From positions 1 to 33,106 of the IMG/VR virus record IMGVR_UViG_3300031111_000026: a stretch of DNA of 33,106 nucleotides; one strand, 5' to 3'. This DNA comes from a virus. Positions 22,678 to 31,016 of the stretch are shown here, piece after piece. A model generated the notes under the pieces. The model saw nothing but the letters and a program-made list of their open reading frames with translations, ran no database searches and was not told the origin of the DNA. Made by a program: the position numbers and the translations under genes. Numbering within the stretch: the first letter of the stretch is position 1; each line of letters begins with the position of its first letter.

Positions 22678-24623
22678 TAGTCACTTCCTCTCAAAGCTGA
22701 ATAACATTTATGTGCAAATACCTCTACTGATAAATGTTGTGCCGCTGTACTCACCAGAGGAGCACTATCCCATGCTGTAGGATAATACTCTAGCAGGAAA
22801 TACAGCCGTGTATTAGCATTTAGATTTTCTAATTCGATGGGTTTTTGCATCAATACCCATGCCTCAGAAGGATGCAGAGTTCCGCCTGCATCTATAATTT
22901 GTTTTTGTGCTCTCCAATCAATCAAACCACTATCAATATCTAAAGCGGTTTTTCCTCTAAGGGCAGAAGAACCATAGTCAAGGTCTGACACAGGGTCATC
23001 TGCTCCTACTTGTGCCTCATCTACTGGCAATAAAATTAAATCCAGAACATCTAGATAGGAACTTCCAGAAGTACGTTCTGCCAATAGTTGAAAGATGACA
23101 TCAACATTTTCTAAGTCATCATCTGCATGTGTTTCTGTAAAAGGTAAGGAGAGAAGTCCTAAATCCAAAGTTTCATATCCTTCGTCTACACCATGTGTAT
23201 ATACTTCTGGAGTAGAAACGTGCGGGTCATATAATGAAGTTCCATACAGAAAGGTTCGTAATTGGACACCAATATCTCCAATACTCCCGCCTGACTGTTG
23301 ACAGCGTAAAAAGGCTAAATATTCACCCTCATAATCTGACAACATAGAAGTTCCTTGAAATTGAATTCTTGACGTTAGAGACGAAGTGCCTGCAAAGGTA
23401 ATAGTTGAACTATACCCGCCCGGTGCTTCTGGATTTGCTACTGCCGCCGCATCTGTAAGTTGAGCAACTTCCCAACCTGTTGGCATATCGTATCCACCAG
23501 CATTTAAATGCGATGAAAAGTTGTCCAGTCCTCTTGATTTTGTTCCGATTAAAATTCGAGAGATATTTCCAAATCCAACCGCCGTTCCTCCTCCCGAATC
23601 TGCTTTTAGGCGAAGCATCAGTTTCATGGGGCTGTCTCCACCAAAAACAGCAGACCCTAATGCCATGTAAGGTTCCTTTTGACAATAAACATCAGTAGAA
23701 TCATCTAAAACGGGTCTAGCAGAATAAGAAGGGGTAGCATCATTTTCTTGAACCCATACCCAATAAGCCTCTACAGAATCAACTGTTTCTACAACCCAAT
23801 CACTTGGAGGTTTGATTGTAATAGCAATGTCTTCATCCGTTTGTTCAAAACACTCTTCAACGGTTTCTTCTGGAAAACAAAGATAGTCCTCACCAAGAGT
23901 AAGAGTCCCATAAGAAGCGGCTGTTTTGTACTTTAAAACCCAATCTGTTGAAGTAAAATTTCCCGCCGTTTTTAGTGTTGGAAAAATAATAGCTTTAGGA
24001 TAACCAATTGTAGAACCAACAATAATAGCGTCTGACTGCGCTACGGTGGAAGGAAATAACGTTCCTCCTGTTAGACTTATATCTGAATAGCCCGTTCCAT
24101 TGTCGTATAATTTAATGTTGGTAATTTCTACATCATCACAATAATTTGCTATATGTCCACTAGCAATAGATGTACCAATATTGCCCGGACGAAAAGAACG
24201 CCAAGGATGTTCACGAATAATCCCTACTCTAAAGCCCAACAGAAGATTCTTTTCAGAAAAGACCATATCATATAGTTTGCCGTGCTCTACATCTTTCACG
24301 CCTTTTACGAGAGCATAGCGGGAATTAGTTTCACCAGAAGTCTTTGCTTCCAAATAAACGGGAGTAGTCTGCCAATTGGTATGAAAATAATCATAAGCCT
24401 TTTTCAAAAGCTTATTCAAAGTCTGCAATTGGGTTGCCGCATTATCATGACCAGAAGCGGTAAGTTTCAAAATCATGTCCTCAAGGACATCTCCAGACAT
24501 CCCAATGCCCATTTCATCCATGAGACTATAGTTGCCAGCACCATCTACAAGATATTGAAATCCTGACGAACTGGTGAGGTCTACTTCTGTTGTACCATCT
24601 GTTAGTTTGTATGTTATTGCCAT
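22677..24623 (-). CDS. Large tail protein, 648 aa (tail tip candidate)
   Basis: A big, beta-rich protein with many Thr, Ser, Gly and Asp residues. Residues 1-130 look like a distal-tail type domain with helical stretch (LQTLNKLLKKAYDYF), and the rest contains repeated beta-sandwich-like segments with LRL and YPT elements. It directly follows the tape measure gene with a TAATG overlap, the usual place of a distal tail or tail-tip protein. No carbohydrate-binding or enzymatic motif was seen. Confidence 0.7.
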   Translation of the reverse strand: MAITYKLTDGTTEVDLTSSSGFQYLVDGAGNYSLMDEMGIGMSGDVLEDMILKLTASGHDNAATQLQTLNKLLKKAYDYFHTNWQTTPVYLEAKTSGETNSRYALVKGVKDVEHGKLYDMVFSEKNLLLGFRVGIIREHPWRSFRPGNIGTSIASGHIANYCDDVEITNIKLYDNGTGYSDISLTGGTLFPSTVAQSDAIIVGSTIGYPKAIIFPTLKTAGNFTSTDWVLKYKTAASYGTLTLGEDYLCFPEETVEECFEQTDEDIAITIKPPSDWVVETVDSVEAYWVWVQENDATPSYSARPVLDDSTDVYCQKEPYMALGSAVFGGDSPMKLMLRLKADSGGGTAVGFGNISRILIGTKSRGLDNFSSHLNAGGYDMPTGWEVAQLTDAAAVANPEAPGGYSSTITFAGTSSLTSRIQFQGTSMLSDYEGEYLAFLRCQQSGGSIGDIGVQLRTFLYGTSLYDPHVSTPEVYTHGVDEGYETLDLGLLSLPFTETHADDDLENVDVIFQLLAERTSGSSYLDVLDLILLPVDEAQVGADDPVSDLDYGSSALRGKTALDIDSGLIDWRAQKQIIDAGGTLHPSEAWVLMQKPIELENLNANTRLYFLLEYYPTAWDSAPLVSTAAQHLSVEVFAHKCYSALRGSD

Positions 24624-26941
24624 TAAGTTCTCCTAAACGTTCTCAACAACCATTGTTTATCGGTTGGGTTTTGAATATTAATTGTAGCTCCGTCAAAAGT
24701 GCTGGAACTCTGTCGTTGTGTTTCATTAAACATGGAAGGTGAATCGGTCATTTGGCTTGCTCCAAAAGCGGAATTACCCAATCCTCTAGCCTCACGAGAA
24801 AAGGTAGAAAAGCCTCTATTCACTCTTCTAAGCTCTGTTCCGATATATCCAAAACCTTCTGCCAAAGGCGGGGGTGAGCCGGGAACAAGCCAACTAGGAA
24901 TACGGGCTACCAACTCCATAAAGTTTTCTGCCATCCTACCAAGCCAATCAACTACGCCCTCTAATGCGGGAATTAGAAAGTTATTTATAGCGTCTGCCAT
25001 GTTTCCAAAAAATGACGAACCAGTTAGTTCTGCAATTTCCGCAAGCTTTTCTCCTAAACCACTAAACCAACCTATAGCGGTTGAAAGAACACCAGATAAG
25101 GCGTCCGCACGGGCAGATAAACCAGAAAAGAATCCCATTAATCCTAAAGCTATAAGTTGTTGAAATGCGAGTAACGCTTCCTCACCAAACTCATCAATTA
25201 CTGTTTTAAGAATATTAAGTGCTATTCCAACTAACAACAAGCCGCTCATAGCTTGGGCAATTTGTAACAGGGAAAAGCCTAATCCCATAAAAACTCCAAT
25301 AACCCCAGACACAGCCTTGAAAGCGAGAAAAGCCGTTCCTAGAGAGAGAATAAATGTAGGAAGGTTAGGATGCTCATCAATAAAAGTTGCTATGCCCTCC
25401 ATGGCACTAGTTAAAAGCCCTATTATACTGACATTTTCAGGAGTTACTGCTTCAAAAAATCCTAACAAAGTATCTTTTAATAAAATCAAAGTATCCACAG
25501 CTAATCCTGATAAGGCATCTGCAAAATGTACAAAAGCATTTCCAAAATCCGCAAAAACCTCCGCTTGGTCTGAGTCTAGAAATCCCTTCATTTCAAGAAA
25601 ACCGCCTGCCGCATCAAAGCCTCCGAGTCCTAAAACGTCAAAAAAGCCCGTTAGCTCTGTCAAGGACGATGCAAGTCTTCCTAAAAATCCATCAGAATAA
25701 GAATCTCCCGCCTCTTCCCCATAAATTCCTAACCTGTGTTCCATTGTTCCAATCTCTGGAAGGTCTGTTGGCATTACAAAGCCAAAAGCCAAACCAAGAG
25801 CACCTTCCATGATGCCTGCAAGGTCTTCTCCAATATCACTAAGAAAACCACTTTCAAGGGTATCCAAAAACACACCAGCTAAGTCTTGAACCCATGCTCC
25901 AAATACTTCTGCGGCGGGCATAAATAAATCAGGCACGGTGAGGTTAAAAATATCTTGTATGGTGCTCATAATACCCGTAATAGAGTATGCCATCTTTTCT
26001 GCCGCACCAGCGAAGTCTTTTTCTGCCATTGAAGCAAAGGCTTCTGCGAATTGTTCCCATGTAATCGTTCCGTCTGCAATAAGACGGTTAAAATCAAGGT
26101 GGTCGTCAATAACTTGACCTGTGGTTTGAGAAAGTTCTTCCAACACAGCGTTGAGGTCAAAACCAGCCTTACCTAATTCCCAGAAGTCACGAGACATGAT
26201 TTTGCCCTGCATTCGAATCTGAGCAAAGTTAAACATCATGCGTTCTGTTTGCTCTGTTGTAGCACCAATACCAGCCGCAAGATTCAACATGCCCTCAGTC
26301 ATCATAAGAGATTCACGAGCGTTGAATCCATAAGCCTGTGCTAGTTTGAAAAGCTGGTTTGTTGCTTGAACTGTGTAGGGGGAGATAATAGCAATTCTAC
26401 GAAGTTCTGCTATCATTGTTGAGGCACGTTCTTGCGCAAACCCCATCATATCGGAAGCTGAATAAAGGCTTGCCGCTTGTTCATCTGTGATTGCTACAAA
26501 TTGCTGTCCGTCTCGATTAACAACCCTAAATCGGTCTCCGATTACATCTAATGAAATGCCCAAGGAATCTAATTGGGTTTGGAAAGCTTCAAGACCAACA
26601 AGAGTTTCTCCCGTAAGAGCATTATGATAGCCCTGTTCCTCTGCAAACTCCATCATGGCGTTGCCAGCATTTTTAAGTTCTCGTGCGGCAAGTGATTCCA
26701 TCTGGATTTGAAGGTTCTGCATTATTCTAGTGGCGTTGAGTGCTTCTGTGCCAAGAGTACGCAAAGCACGCACTCCACCGAGAATGACATCCCTCAATAA
26801 GAATCCACCAGCTATAGTAGCCATTTTTGAGAGAGCATTCCCGGTAGAATGTGATTGTGACCTAAGTCTGCCTAATTTATTTTCAGCGTCTTTTGTATCC
26901 GCTCTAACACGGAGTAAAAAGTCAGCAATACCTTGTGCCAT
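24623..26941 (-). CDS. Tail tape measure protein
   Basis: 772 residues. The N-terminus has charged helix with ADTKDAENKLGRL, then the tape-measure core: ISPYTVQATNQLFKLAQAYG, LNLAAGIGATTEQ and GKIMSRDFWELGKAG, followed by GTITWEQFAEAF, as in the TMP family. Hydrophobic helices at about residues 526-580 and 597-605 are the usual membrane-penetrating part. The C-terminus (SSSTFDGATINIQNPTDK) fits the tail-tip end. Its length would set a tail of roughly 100 nm by the usual rule of about 1.5 angstroms per residue. It starts two bases after the end of the frameshifted chaperone product. Confidence 0.9.
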   Translation of the reverse strand: MAQGIADFLLRVRADTKDAENKLGRLRSQSHSTGNALSKMATIAGGFLLRDVILGGVRALRTLGTEALNATRIMQNLQIQMESLAARELKNAGNAMMEFAEEQGYHNALTGETLVGLEAFQTQLDSLGISLDVIGDRFRVVNRDGQQFVAITDEQAASLYSASDMMGFAQERASTMIAELRRIAIISPYTVQATNQLFKLAQAYGFNARESLMMTEGMLNLAAGIGATTEQTERMMFNFAQIRMQGKIMSRDFWELGKAGFDLNAVLEELSQTTGQVIDDHLDFNRLIADGTITWEQFAEAFASMAEKDFAGAAEKMAYSITGIMSTIQDIFNLTVPDLFMPAAEVFGAWVQDLAGVFLDTLESGFLSDIGEDLAGIMEGALGLAFGFVMPTDLPEIGTMEHRLGIYGEEAGDSYSDGFLGRLASSLTELTGFFDVLGLGGFDAAGGFLEMKGFLDSDQAEVFADFGNAFVHFADALSGLAVDTLILLKDTLLGFFEAVTPENVSIIGLLTSAMEGIATFIDEHPNLPTFILSLGTAFLAFKAVSGVIGVFMGLGFSLLQIAQAMSGLLLVGIALNILKTVIDEFGEEALLAFQQLIALGLMGFFSGLSARADALSGVLSTAIGWFSGLGEKLAEIAELTGSSFFGNMADAINNFLIPALEGVVDWLGRMAENFMELVARIPSWLVPGSPPPLAEGFGYIGTELRRVNRGFSTFSREARGLGNSAFGASQMTDSPSMFNETQRQSSSTFDGATINIQNPTDKQWLLRTFRRT

Positions 26942-26943
26942 AG

Positions 26944-27392
26944 TTAGGAAGCTTTTCCTTTTCCGTCCAGAACTGCCATAATCTTAAACACGTCAGTAAC
27001 TGGAATTTTGTCTATCTCAGAAGGTAATGTACTTAACTCCACAGCGAGCAGAATTCTAATTGCTTCCCAAGACAGTCCGTCACCACCAAACTTTAAACTT
27101 TTGTAGACGGACTTTGAGAGTTTTTTGAATCTTCAACCAATGACGTCATTTCCTGTTCAAACGCTTTTTGCAAGTCAACATAGTCTAAAACACCAAGCTT
27201 ACCAAGATTTTCTGGGATTCTAAGGTCAAGGTCATCATTTGCTGTACCTTCCCATTTTACGATAATCTTAGCTAACATGCGTCTAGCTTCGTCTTCTGTC
27301 ATTGTTTTTTCACTTCCGTCTTTGTTCTCAGCATAAAACTCCTGAAACTCATCATAAGTAAGACGGTTGAAGTCAAGCTCATAAGAAGCCAT
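26944..27392 (-). CDS. gpGT-type tail assembly chaperone, -1 frameshift product
   Basis: The first 91 codons are those of gpG (27392 to 27120); at the slippery site AAAAAAC (27126-27120) a -1 shift opens a reading frame that runs to the TAA at 26946-26944, adding 58 residues that begin LSKSVYKSLKFGGDGLSW. The predicted product is 149 residues. The extension has no start or ribosome binding site of its own, ends two bases before the tape measure start, and is the part that recruits the tail tube protein in the lambda system. The position between major tail protein and tape measure is the standard one. Confidence 0.8.
27093..27392 (-). CDS. gpG-type tail assembly chaperone
   Basis: 99 residues with a strong site (AAAGGAGGTAATGT). 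It is acidic and helical (DFNRLTYDEFQEFYAENKDG, then ARRMLAKIIVKWEG). It is the short form that is made without frameshifting; it ends 27 bases beyond the slippery site in frame 0 (stop 27093-27095). It should coat the tape measure during tail assembly. The family is defined more by position and frameshift than by sequence. Confidence 0.8.
   Translation of the reverse strand: MASYELDFNRLTYDEFQEFYAENKDGSEKTMTEDEARRMLAKIIVKWEGTANDDLDLRIPENLGKLGVLDYVDLQKAFEQEMTSLVEDSKNSQSPSTKV
27120..27126 (-). other. Slippery heptamer for programmed -1 frameshift
   Basis: On the minus strand the sequence reads A-AAA-AAC with AAA and AAC as zero-frame codons 90 and 91 of gpG, the classical X-XXY-YYZ form. The -1 frame after it is open for 58 codons. 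It is the only such site at this locus. Confidence 0.85.
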
Positions 27393-27413
27393 ACATTACC
27401 TCCTTTATCTTAT

Positions 27414-27842
27414 TTAGTATTGTGCTGTTCCAGCATAAAGAAGCGTTCCACTCTTCTGGAAAGAAATTGTATATTCCACAACATCATCATACGGATATTC
27501 TGTTGAAATGGACTGTACAATTGCCGCAAACCCACGTTTGGGATTTCCAGCGGCAGTTCCTTGCGGGGCATAGAGAAGAGTACCACTAGTACCTTCTGGC
27601 ATAGCCGCCTCAAGACCTGTGGCGAGAACACTTCCTTGGTCAAGAACAGTTACTTCTGCCGTACCATCTTTTAGTCGAGATGTGTAACTTTTATCTGTCT
27701 CATCTCCTGCTGTAACATCAACCATATCTGCTTCTCTATCTACGGAAAGAGAGCGTTGGTCTCCCGTTAGAAGAATCGTGCCTGCGGGACAAATAAATTC
27801 AGCATAAAGGTTTTTACCTGTATAGCGGTTGGCTATCGTCAT
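27414..27842 (-). CDS. Major tail tube protein
   Basis: 142 residues with AAGGAGA upstream. It has the tail-tube pattern: an early strand AEFICPAGTILLTGDQRS, then VDREADMVDVTAGDET with a following LKDGTAEVTV, and a late EYTISFQKSGTLLY. The size is small but normal for siphovirus tube proteins of the lambda/TP901 fold. It should polymerise around the tape measure. It is placed just upstream of gpG/gpGT. Confidence 0.85.
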   Translation of the reverse strand: MTIANRYTGKNLYAEFICPAGTILLTGDQRSLSVDREADMVDVTAGDETDKSYTSRLKDGTAEVTVLDQGSVLATGLEAAMPEGTSGTLLYAPQGTAAGNPKRGFAAIVQSISTEYPYDDVVEYTISFQKSGTLLYAGTAQY

Positions 27843-27859
27843 TTAAAATCTCCTTAAAA

Positions 27860-28276
27860 TTATGCAGTACCTTCAACGTGGATACGATAAAGTCTACCCA
27901 CGTGGTACATGATACTTCCACCACCCAATGCTTCTGCAAAGTTCAAATGCCCCATTTCATAAGTGGCATAATCAGCATATCCATCAGAAACATTCAGGTT
28001 TGCGTCATCTAAAACGTCATGTACTGCCTCTGCAATGTCTAATCCAGTGAGCATAGAACCTGAGAGAGCTTTTACTGCGTAAGTAACAACGTGCTCTTCT
28101 CTTGGAGTTCCATGCGTATTACCTCCACCCTGTTTGTGAAAAATAACAACAGGGAGCGTACAATCCGGGGGAGCCACACTATTATAAATTCTAGGGTTTG
28201 CAGTTCCCCCCACTAAATTAGCTAATGTTGTATCTCCGCTCAGTGCGGAGTAAAGTGCAGTATCAATTGATTTCAT
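27860..28276 (-). CDS. Tail terminator/completion protein (DUF3168-like)
   Basis: 138 residues beginning MKSIDTALYSALSGDTTLANLVGG and then RIYNSVAPPDCTLPVVIF, the DUF3168 pattern of gpU-like proteins that cap the tail tube. No Shine-Dalgarno sequence precedes the ATG: the sequence is TAAAATAAAACTA-ATG. A consensus promoter lies just upstream, with the predicted transcript start at or next to the A of the ATG, so this gene may be translated from a leaderless mRNA. It heads the tail gene run. Confidence 0.85.
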   Translation of the reverse strand: MKSIDTALYSALSGDTTLANLVGGTANPRIYNSVAPPDCTLPVVIFHKQGGGNTHGTPREEHVVTYAVKALSGSMLTGLDIAEAVHDVLDDANLNVSDGYADYATYEMGHLNFAEALGGGSIMYHVGRLYRIHVEGTA

Positions 28277-28283
28277 TAGTTTT

Positions 28284-28311
28284 ATTTTACCGTTTCAACC
28301 AGTTATGTCAA
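28284..28311 (-). promoter_or_regulatory. Consensus sigma-70 promoter for tail genes (leaderless)
   Basis: On the minus strand: TTGACA (28311-28306, perfect), a 16-nt spacer and TAAAAT (28289-28284, five of six). Seven bases then separate it from the ATG at 28276, so transcription should begin at 28277-28276. The whole element fits in the gap between two structural genes. Confidence 0.75.
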
Positions 28312-28313
28312 GC

Positions 28314-28790
28314 TTATCTAACTCGTATAACTGTCCGTTCAAAAATTAGTTTGTCTTGATACTCTTTAATAAAAGAATCTTTCAAAGAACTTCGTTTTTC
28401 TTTTTCTAATGCAGGAATAGCAAAGGGTCTTGCAGGTTTTTTCATCGTTCCTAATTCAATATAAGTAGCGTAATGTGCTAACCAATGAATATGAACAGTG
28501 TTTTTGTCTGGAATTAACTTTCCTGCAAATCTGGCGTTTGGTCGTAATGCTTGTGCCTCTGTTCTGCGACGTTCAAAATCTCCATAATTTCCACGAGTAT
28601 AAACAGTGCCTGATGTTTCCAAAGCTCCAGTATCTATAGGGGGTTCGGCTGAATCTCTAACTTCTTTTCCAAAAGCATAGAGAGCGTCCTGAGTTTTGGT
28701 TCCAAACCTTTTTAAAAGGTAAGAAAATCCTTCTTCCAATTCAACATCTACCAAAAGCCATGTATCTTTAACTGAGGCTCCTCTAGACAT
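28314..28790 (-). CDS. HK97 gp10-like tail-completion or neck protein
   Basis: 158 residues from the ATG at 28790 (TAATG overlap with the upstream gene); an upstream in-frame start at 28835 is rejected. PPIDTGALETSGTVYT, WLAHYATYIELGTMKKPARPF and AIPALEKEK match the HK97 gp10 family (DTGALxxS and the EfGTxxxpArPf motif), which joins head and tail. It is the last gene before the internal promoter. Confidence 0.85.
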   Translation of the reverse strand: MSRGASVKDTWLLVDVELEEGFSYLLKRFGTKTQDALYAFGKEVRDSAEPPIDTGALETSGTVYTRGNYGDFERRRTEAQALRPNARFAGKLIPDKNTVHIHWLAHYATYIELGTMKKPARPFAIPALEKEKRSSLKDSFIKEYQDKLIFERTVIRVR

Positions 28791-29179
28791 TATGGAGACA
28801 CCTTTGAAAGCGTCGCTCTGGTAGACGCCTTCCATGATTTGCCGGGGTCTACTGCAACTACTTCATACGTTTCACCATTACAAACAACTCTATCTGTGAT
28901 TTCTACTGTCTGGTCATGGGCTACAGTAAGACGAAAACCACTATTGGCTTTTACAACATCAGAAAAACCACCAAGATACTCAAACGCATTTTGCATGACA
29001 ATTTCAGGGTCTATGCGGCAAGGAACATTTTCAGCCCTTGCGGAGTAAGTTCTTACGGGTTCTCCTACAGCGTTATTTGTAATAACAGACTGTTGAATGG
29101 TGCAAGTATCAGGAAGTAATTCTTCAACATCACTTCTAATTGTAGTTAGCTCAGTATCAGAAAGTCCAAGAGTATCCAT
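28790..29179 (-). CDS. Head-tail connector/stopper protein (head closure)
   Basis: 129 residues. An early LPDTCTIQQSV with GEPVRTYS, and a late FRLTVAHDQTVEITDRVVCNGETYEVVAVD, match the small beta-barrel stopper fold (SPP1 gp16/HK97 head-closure type). It sits in the standard position between the adaptor at 29182 and the gp10-like protein. Confidence 0.75.
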   Translation of the reverse strand: MDTLGLSDTELTTIRSDVEELLPDTCTIQQSVITNNAVGEPVRTYSARAENVPCRIDPEIVMQNAFEYLGGFSDVVKANSGFRLTVAHDQTVEITDRVVCNGETYEVVAVDPGKSWKASTRATLSKVSP

Positions 29180-29181
29180 AA

Positions 29182-29787
29182 TTAATTCCCGTCATCTAGG
29201 TCAGTGCGTGCAATTTTTGTAGAGCGTAATGCAGGAGACCAACCACCAAGCTCTTTCAGATTTTTAATTTGAGCTTGAATAGCTCCTACTCGCTGACTGC
29301 GCTTGACCTTCATATTATCTGTTTCCCAATCTGGCTGAAACGCTATTTGGGTATTCCATGAAACTAAAACATCCATTGCCGCCTGATATGGATTATGTAC
29401 CCAACCAGTTACAAAGACTTGAGACCCTTTTTGGTTTGAAGAAAAAGTCAGAAACCCATCTTCAGGAGAAAAAGTATAAGCGGCTGTTCCATAAATACTT
29501 CCAGAAGAGTTTGTAACGATAAAATTAGCTGTTCCTGTAGAGTCATCTTCTACCCAACCATAGCCAATTTTAGCATGACGATAAACAGCAGAACCAGACC
29601 CATCCGTAGACAGTTCAGGTTCAAAAACAACTTCATGTCTGGAAAGCCTTGCCCTGCGAGTATCCAAAATGCGCTCTATTGTATCATCAGAAAAGTAAGA
29701 AATTGTTCCTACTACAAATTCTGCCGTTCCCGCTCCAGAGAGACGCCGTACCTCATCAATAATGTAACTAACTCCACTTCGTGCCAT
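29182..29787 (-). CDS. Head-tail adaptor-like protein, 201 aa
   Basis: It starts with GGAGGA upstream. The N-terminus (YIIDEVRRLSGAGTAEF, then SDDTIERILDTRR) is the helical start seen in adaptor proteins; the middle is a beta-rich insertion (YGWVEDDSTGTANFIVTN...GTAAYTFSPEDGFLTF) and the C-terminus is helical (VKRSQRVGAIQAQIKNLKELGG). Position between major capsid block and stopper supports an adaptor; the beta insertion is larger than usual. Confidence 0.65.
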   Translation of the reverse strand: MARSGVSYIIDEVRRLSGAGTAEFVVGTISYFSDDTIERILDTRRARLSRHEVVFEPELSTDGSGSAVYRHAKIGYGWVEDDSTGTANFIVTNSSGSIYGTAAYTFSPEDGFLTFSSNQKGSQVFVTGWVHNPYQAAMDVLVSWNTQIAFQPDWETDNMKVKRSQRVGAIQAQIKNLKELGGWSPALRSTKIARTDLDDGN

Positions 29788-30951
29788 TTAATCCTCCAAA
29801 TAATTACGTCTCCCCTCAGTCCTTTCGTATGCTTTTTTAAGCGCAGGTTTCCAGTATTTATCTATAATTATATCAGGATGATAATTTTCTTCAACCCATT
29901 TTGAAGCCTCTTTGCCCTTCCTGATTCGTTCTGATTCAGACATACCATAGAAATAATTCATAGAGTTAATCAATTCATTAACATTAGGAATTTTTTGGTA
30001 TGAATCTTGATTTGTATAAACAAGTTGTCCATCTACAGCAAGTCCGTAATGACATAGTTCAGGCATAGCTGTCCAATCCGTGACAATCACAGGAAGTCCA
30101 CTTGCTTGCGCCTCGATGATTGGAACGCCAAAACCTTCTCCTCTTGCAGGGTTCATGAAAACATCAGACGCCGCATAAATACTATGAACTACATCAGTTG
30201 GTTGTCCTATAATGTAATCATATTTATCGGAAAATATGAGCTTATCATTAGGAATACCAATGTTTTTAGCCATTGTTCTGAGATTAATCCCCCAAGAAGC
30301 GTTATAGTCTGTGTGAATGTACAACAAAGCATCTGTGTGCTTTTTTTGAAACTGATTAAATGCTTTGAAAACTTCAGCAAAAGACTTTCTTGAAGGATAG
30401 CCTTTGTTAGCCGCTACCATTGTTACCACAAAACGGTCATCCCAACCAAACATTTTTCTCAGGTCTTTACGATTAACTGGCTTTAGATATTCTAATTCAA
30501 CTCCATGTGGGGCGTACAAGGGGTCAAAACCAGCTTCTAACAGTTTTTTCTCCCCAAACCTAGACATCGCTAGGGGTACTGGATTTCCGTTTGTTAGACT
30601 TTCAAATACGGGTTTTGGAATAGGGTCATGGTCAATAGGTATCCACGCTAACCAAGGTAGCTTTTTTACGATAGCAGGATTTAGTACCCAAATATCCAGT
30701 AGTGTAATGAGTAAGTCTGCTCTAGAAAACTTACAATGGGCGGAAATTACGTCATTTCCATAGCTGTCTGCGTAACCCGGTAAAACTAAAACGTCTCCTA
30801 GTTGAAGGCGGTTCCCATTCAACCCCCAAAAAGCGGATATTGTTACTTCATAATCTTCTAACTTACTGATACGCTCAGTAAAAAGCTTTGTCTGAACACC
30901 ATATCCAGTCAAAGCCCATGGAGCATTAGAATGCCATAAAATTCTTTTCAT
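29788..30951 (-). CDS. GT4-type glycosyltransferase inside the head-tail module
   Basis: 387 residues from the ATG at 30951 with AGGAGG upstream. The GT-B fold shows an N-terminal ILWHSNAPWALTGYGVQT with the glycine-rich loop, a central VVTMVAANKGYPSRKSF strand, and the C-terminal donor site ARGEGFGVPIIEAQASGLPVIV with the EX7E acids typical of GT4. It has no membrane segment. It lies after a terminator that follows the capsid and decoration genes and before the adaptor, so it is not a tail-fibre neighbour; it may glycosylate a virion protein or act on host or phage glycans. It is one of four sugar-transfer genes here. Confidence 0.85.
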   Translation of the reverse strand: MKRILWHSNAPWALTGYGVQTKLFTERISKLEDYEVTISAFWGLNGNRLQLGDVLVLPGYADSYGNDVISAHCKFSRADLLITLLDIWVLNPAIVKKLPWLAWIPIDHDPIPKPVFESLTNGNPVPLAMSRFGEKKLLEAGFDPLYAPHGVELEYLKPVNRKDLRKMFGWDDRFVVTMVAANKGYPSRKSFAEVFKAFNQFQKKHTDALLYIHTDYNASWGINLRTMAKNIGIPNDKLIFSDKYDYIIGQPTDVVHSIYAASDVFMNPARGEGFGVPIIEAQASGLPVIVTDWTAMPELCHYGLAVDGQLVYTNQDSYQKIPNVNELINSMNYFYGMSESERIRKGKEASKWVEENYHPDIIIDKYWKPALKKAYERTEGRRNYLED

Positions 30952-30981
30952 TTTCCTCCTTTCAAGTTCAGACAAAATAAA

Positions 30982-31000
30982 GGGGAGGACAAGCCTCCCC
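30982..31000 (-). terminator. Terminator after the capsid and decoration genes
   Basis: On the minus strand GGGGAGG-CTTGT-CCTCCCC is a 7-bp GC stem with a 5-nt loop followed by TTTATTTTG. It should reduce transcription from the capsid operon into the GT4 and connector genes, keeping capsid product high. Confidence 0.8.
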
Positions 31001-31016
31001 CATAATTTGTTATTTC

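Noticed and set aside
25317-25700. Plus-strand open frame of 127 residues inside the tape measure gene
   Set aside because: Antisense to a confidently assigned gene, with no ribosome binding site; long antisense frames are common opposite helical Ala/Leu-rich genes.
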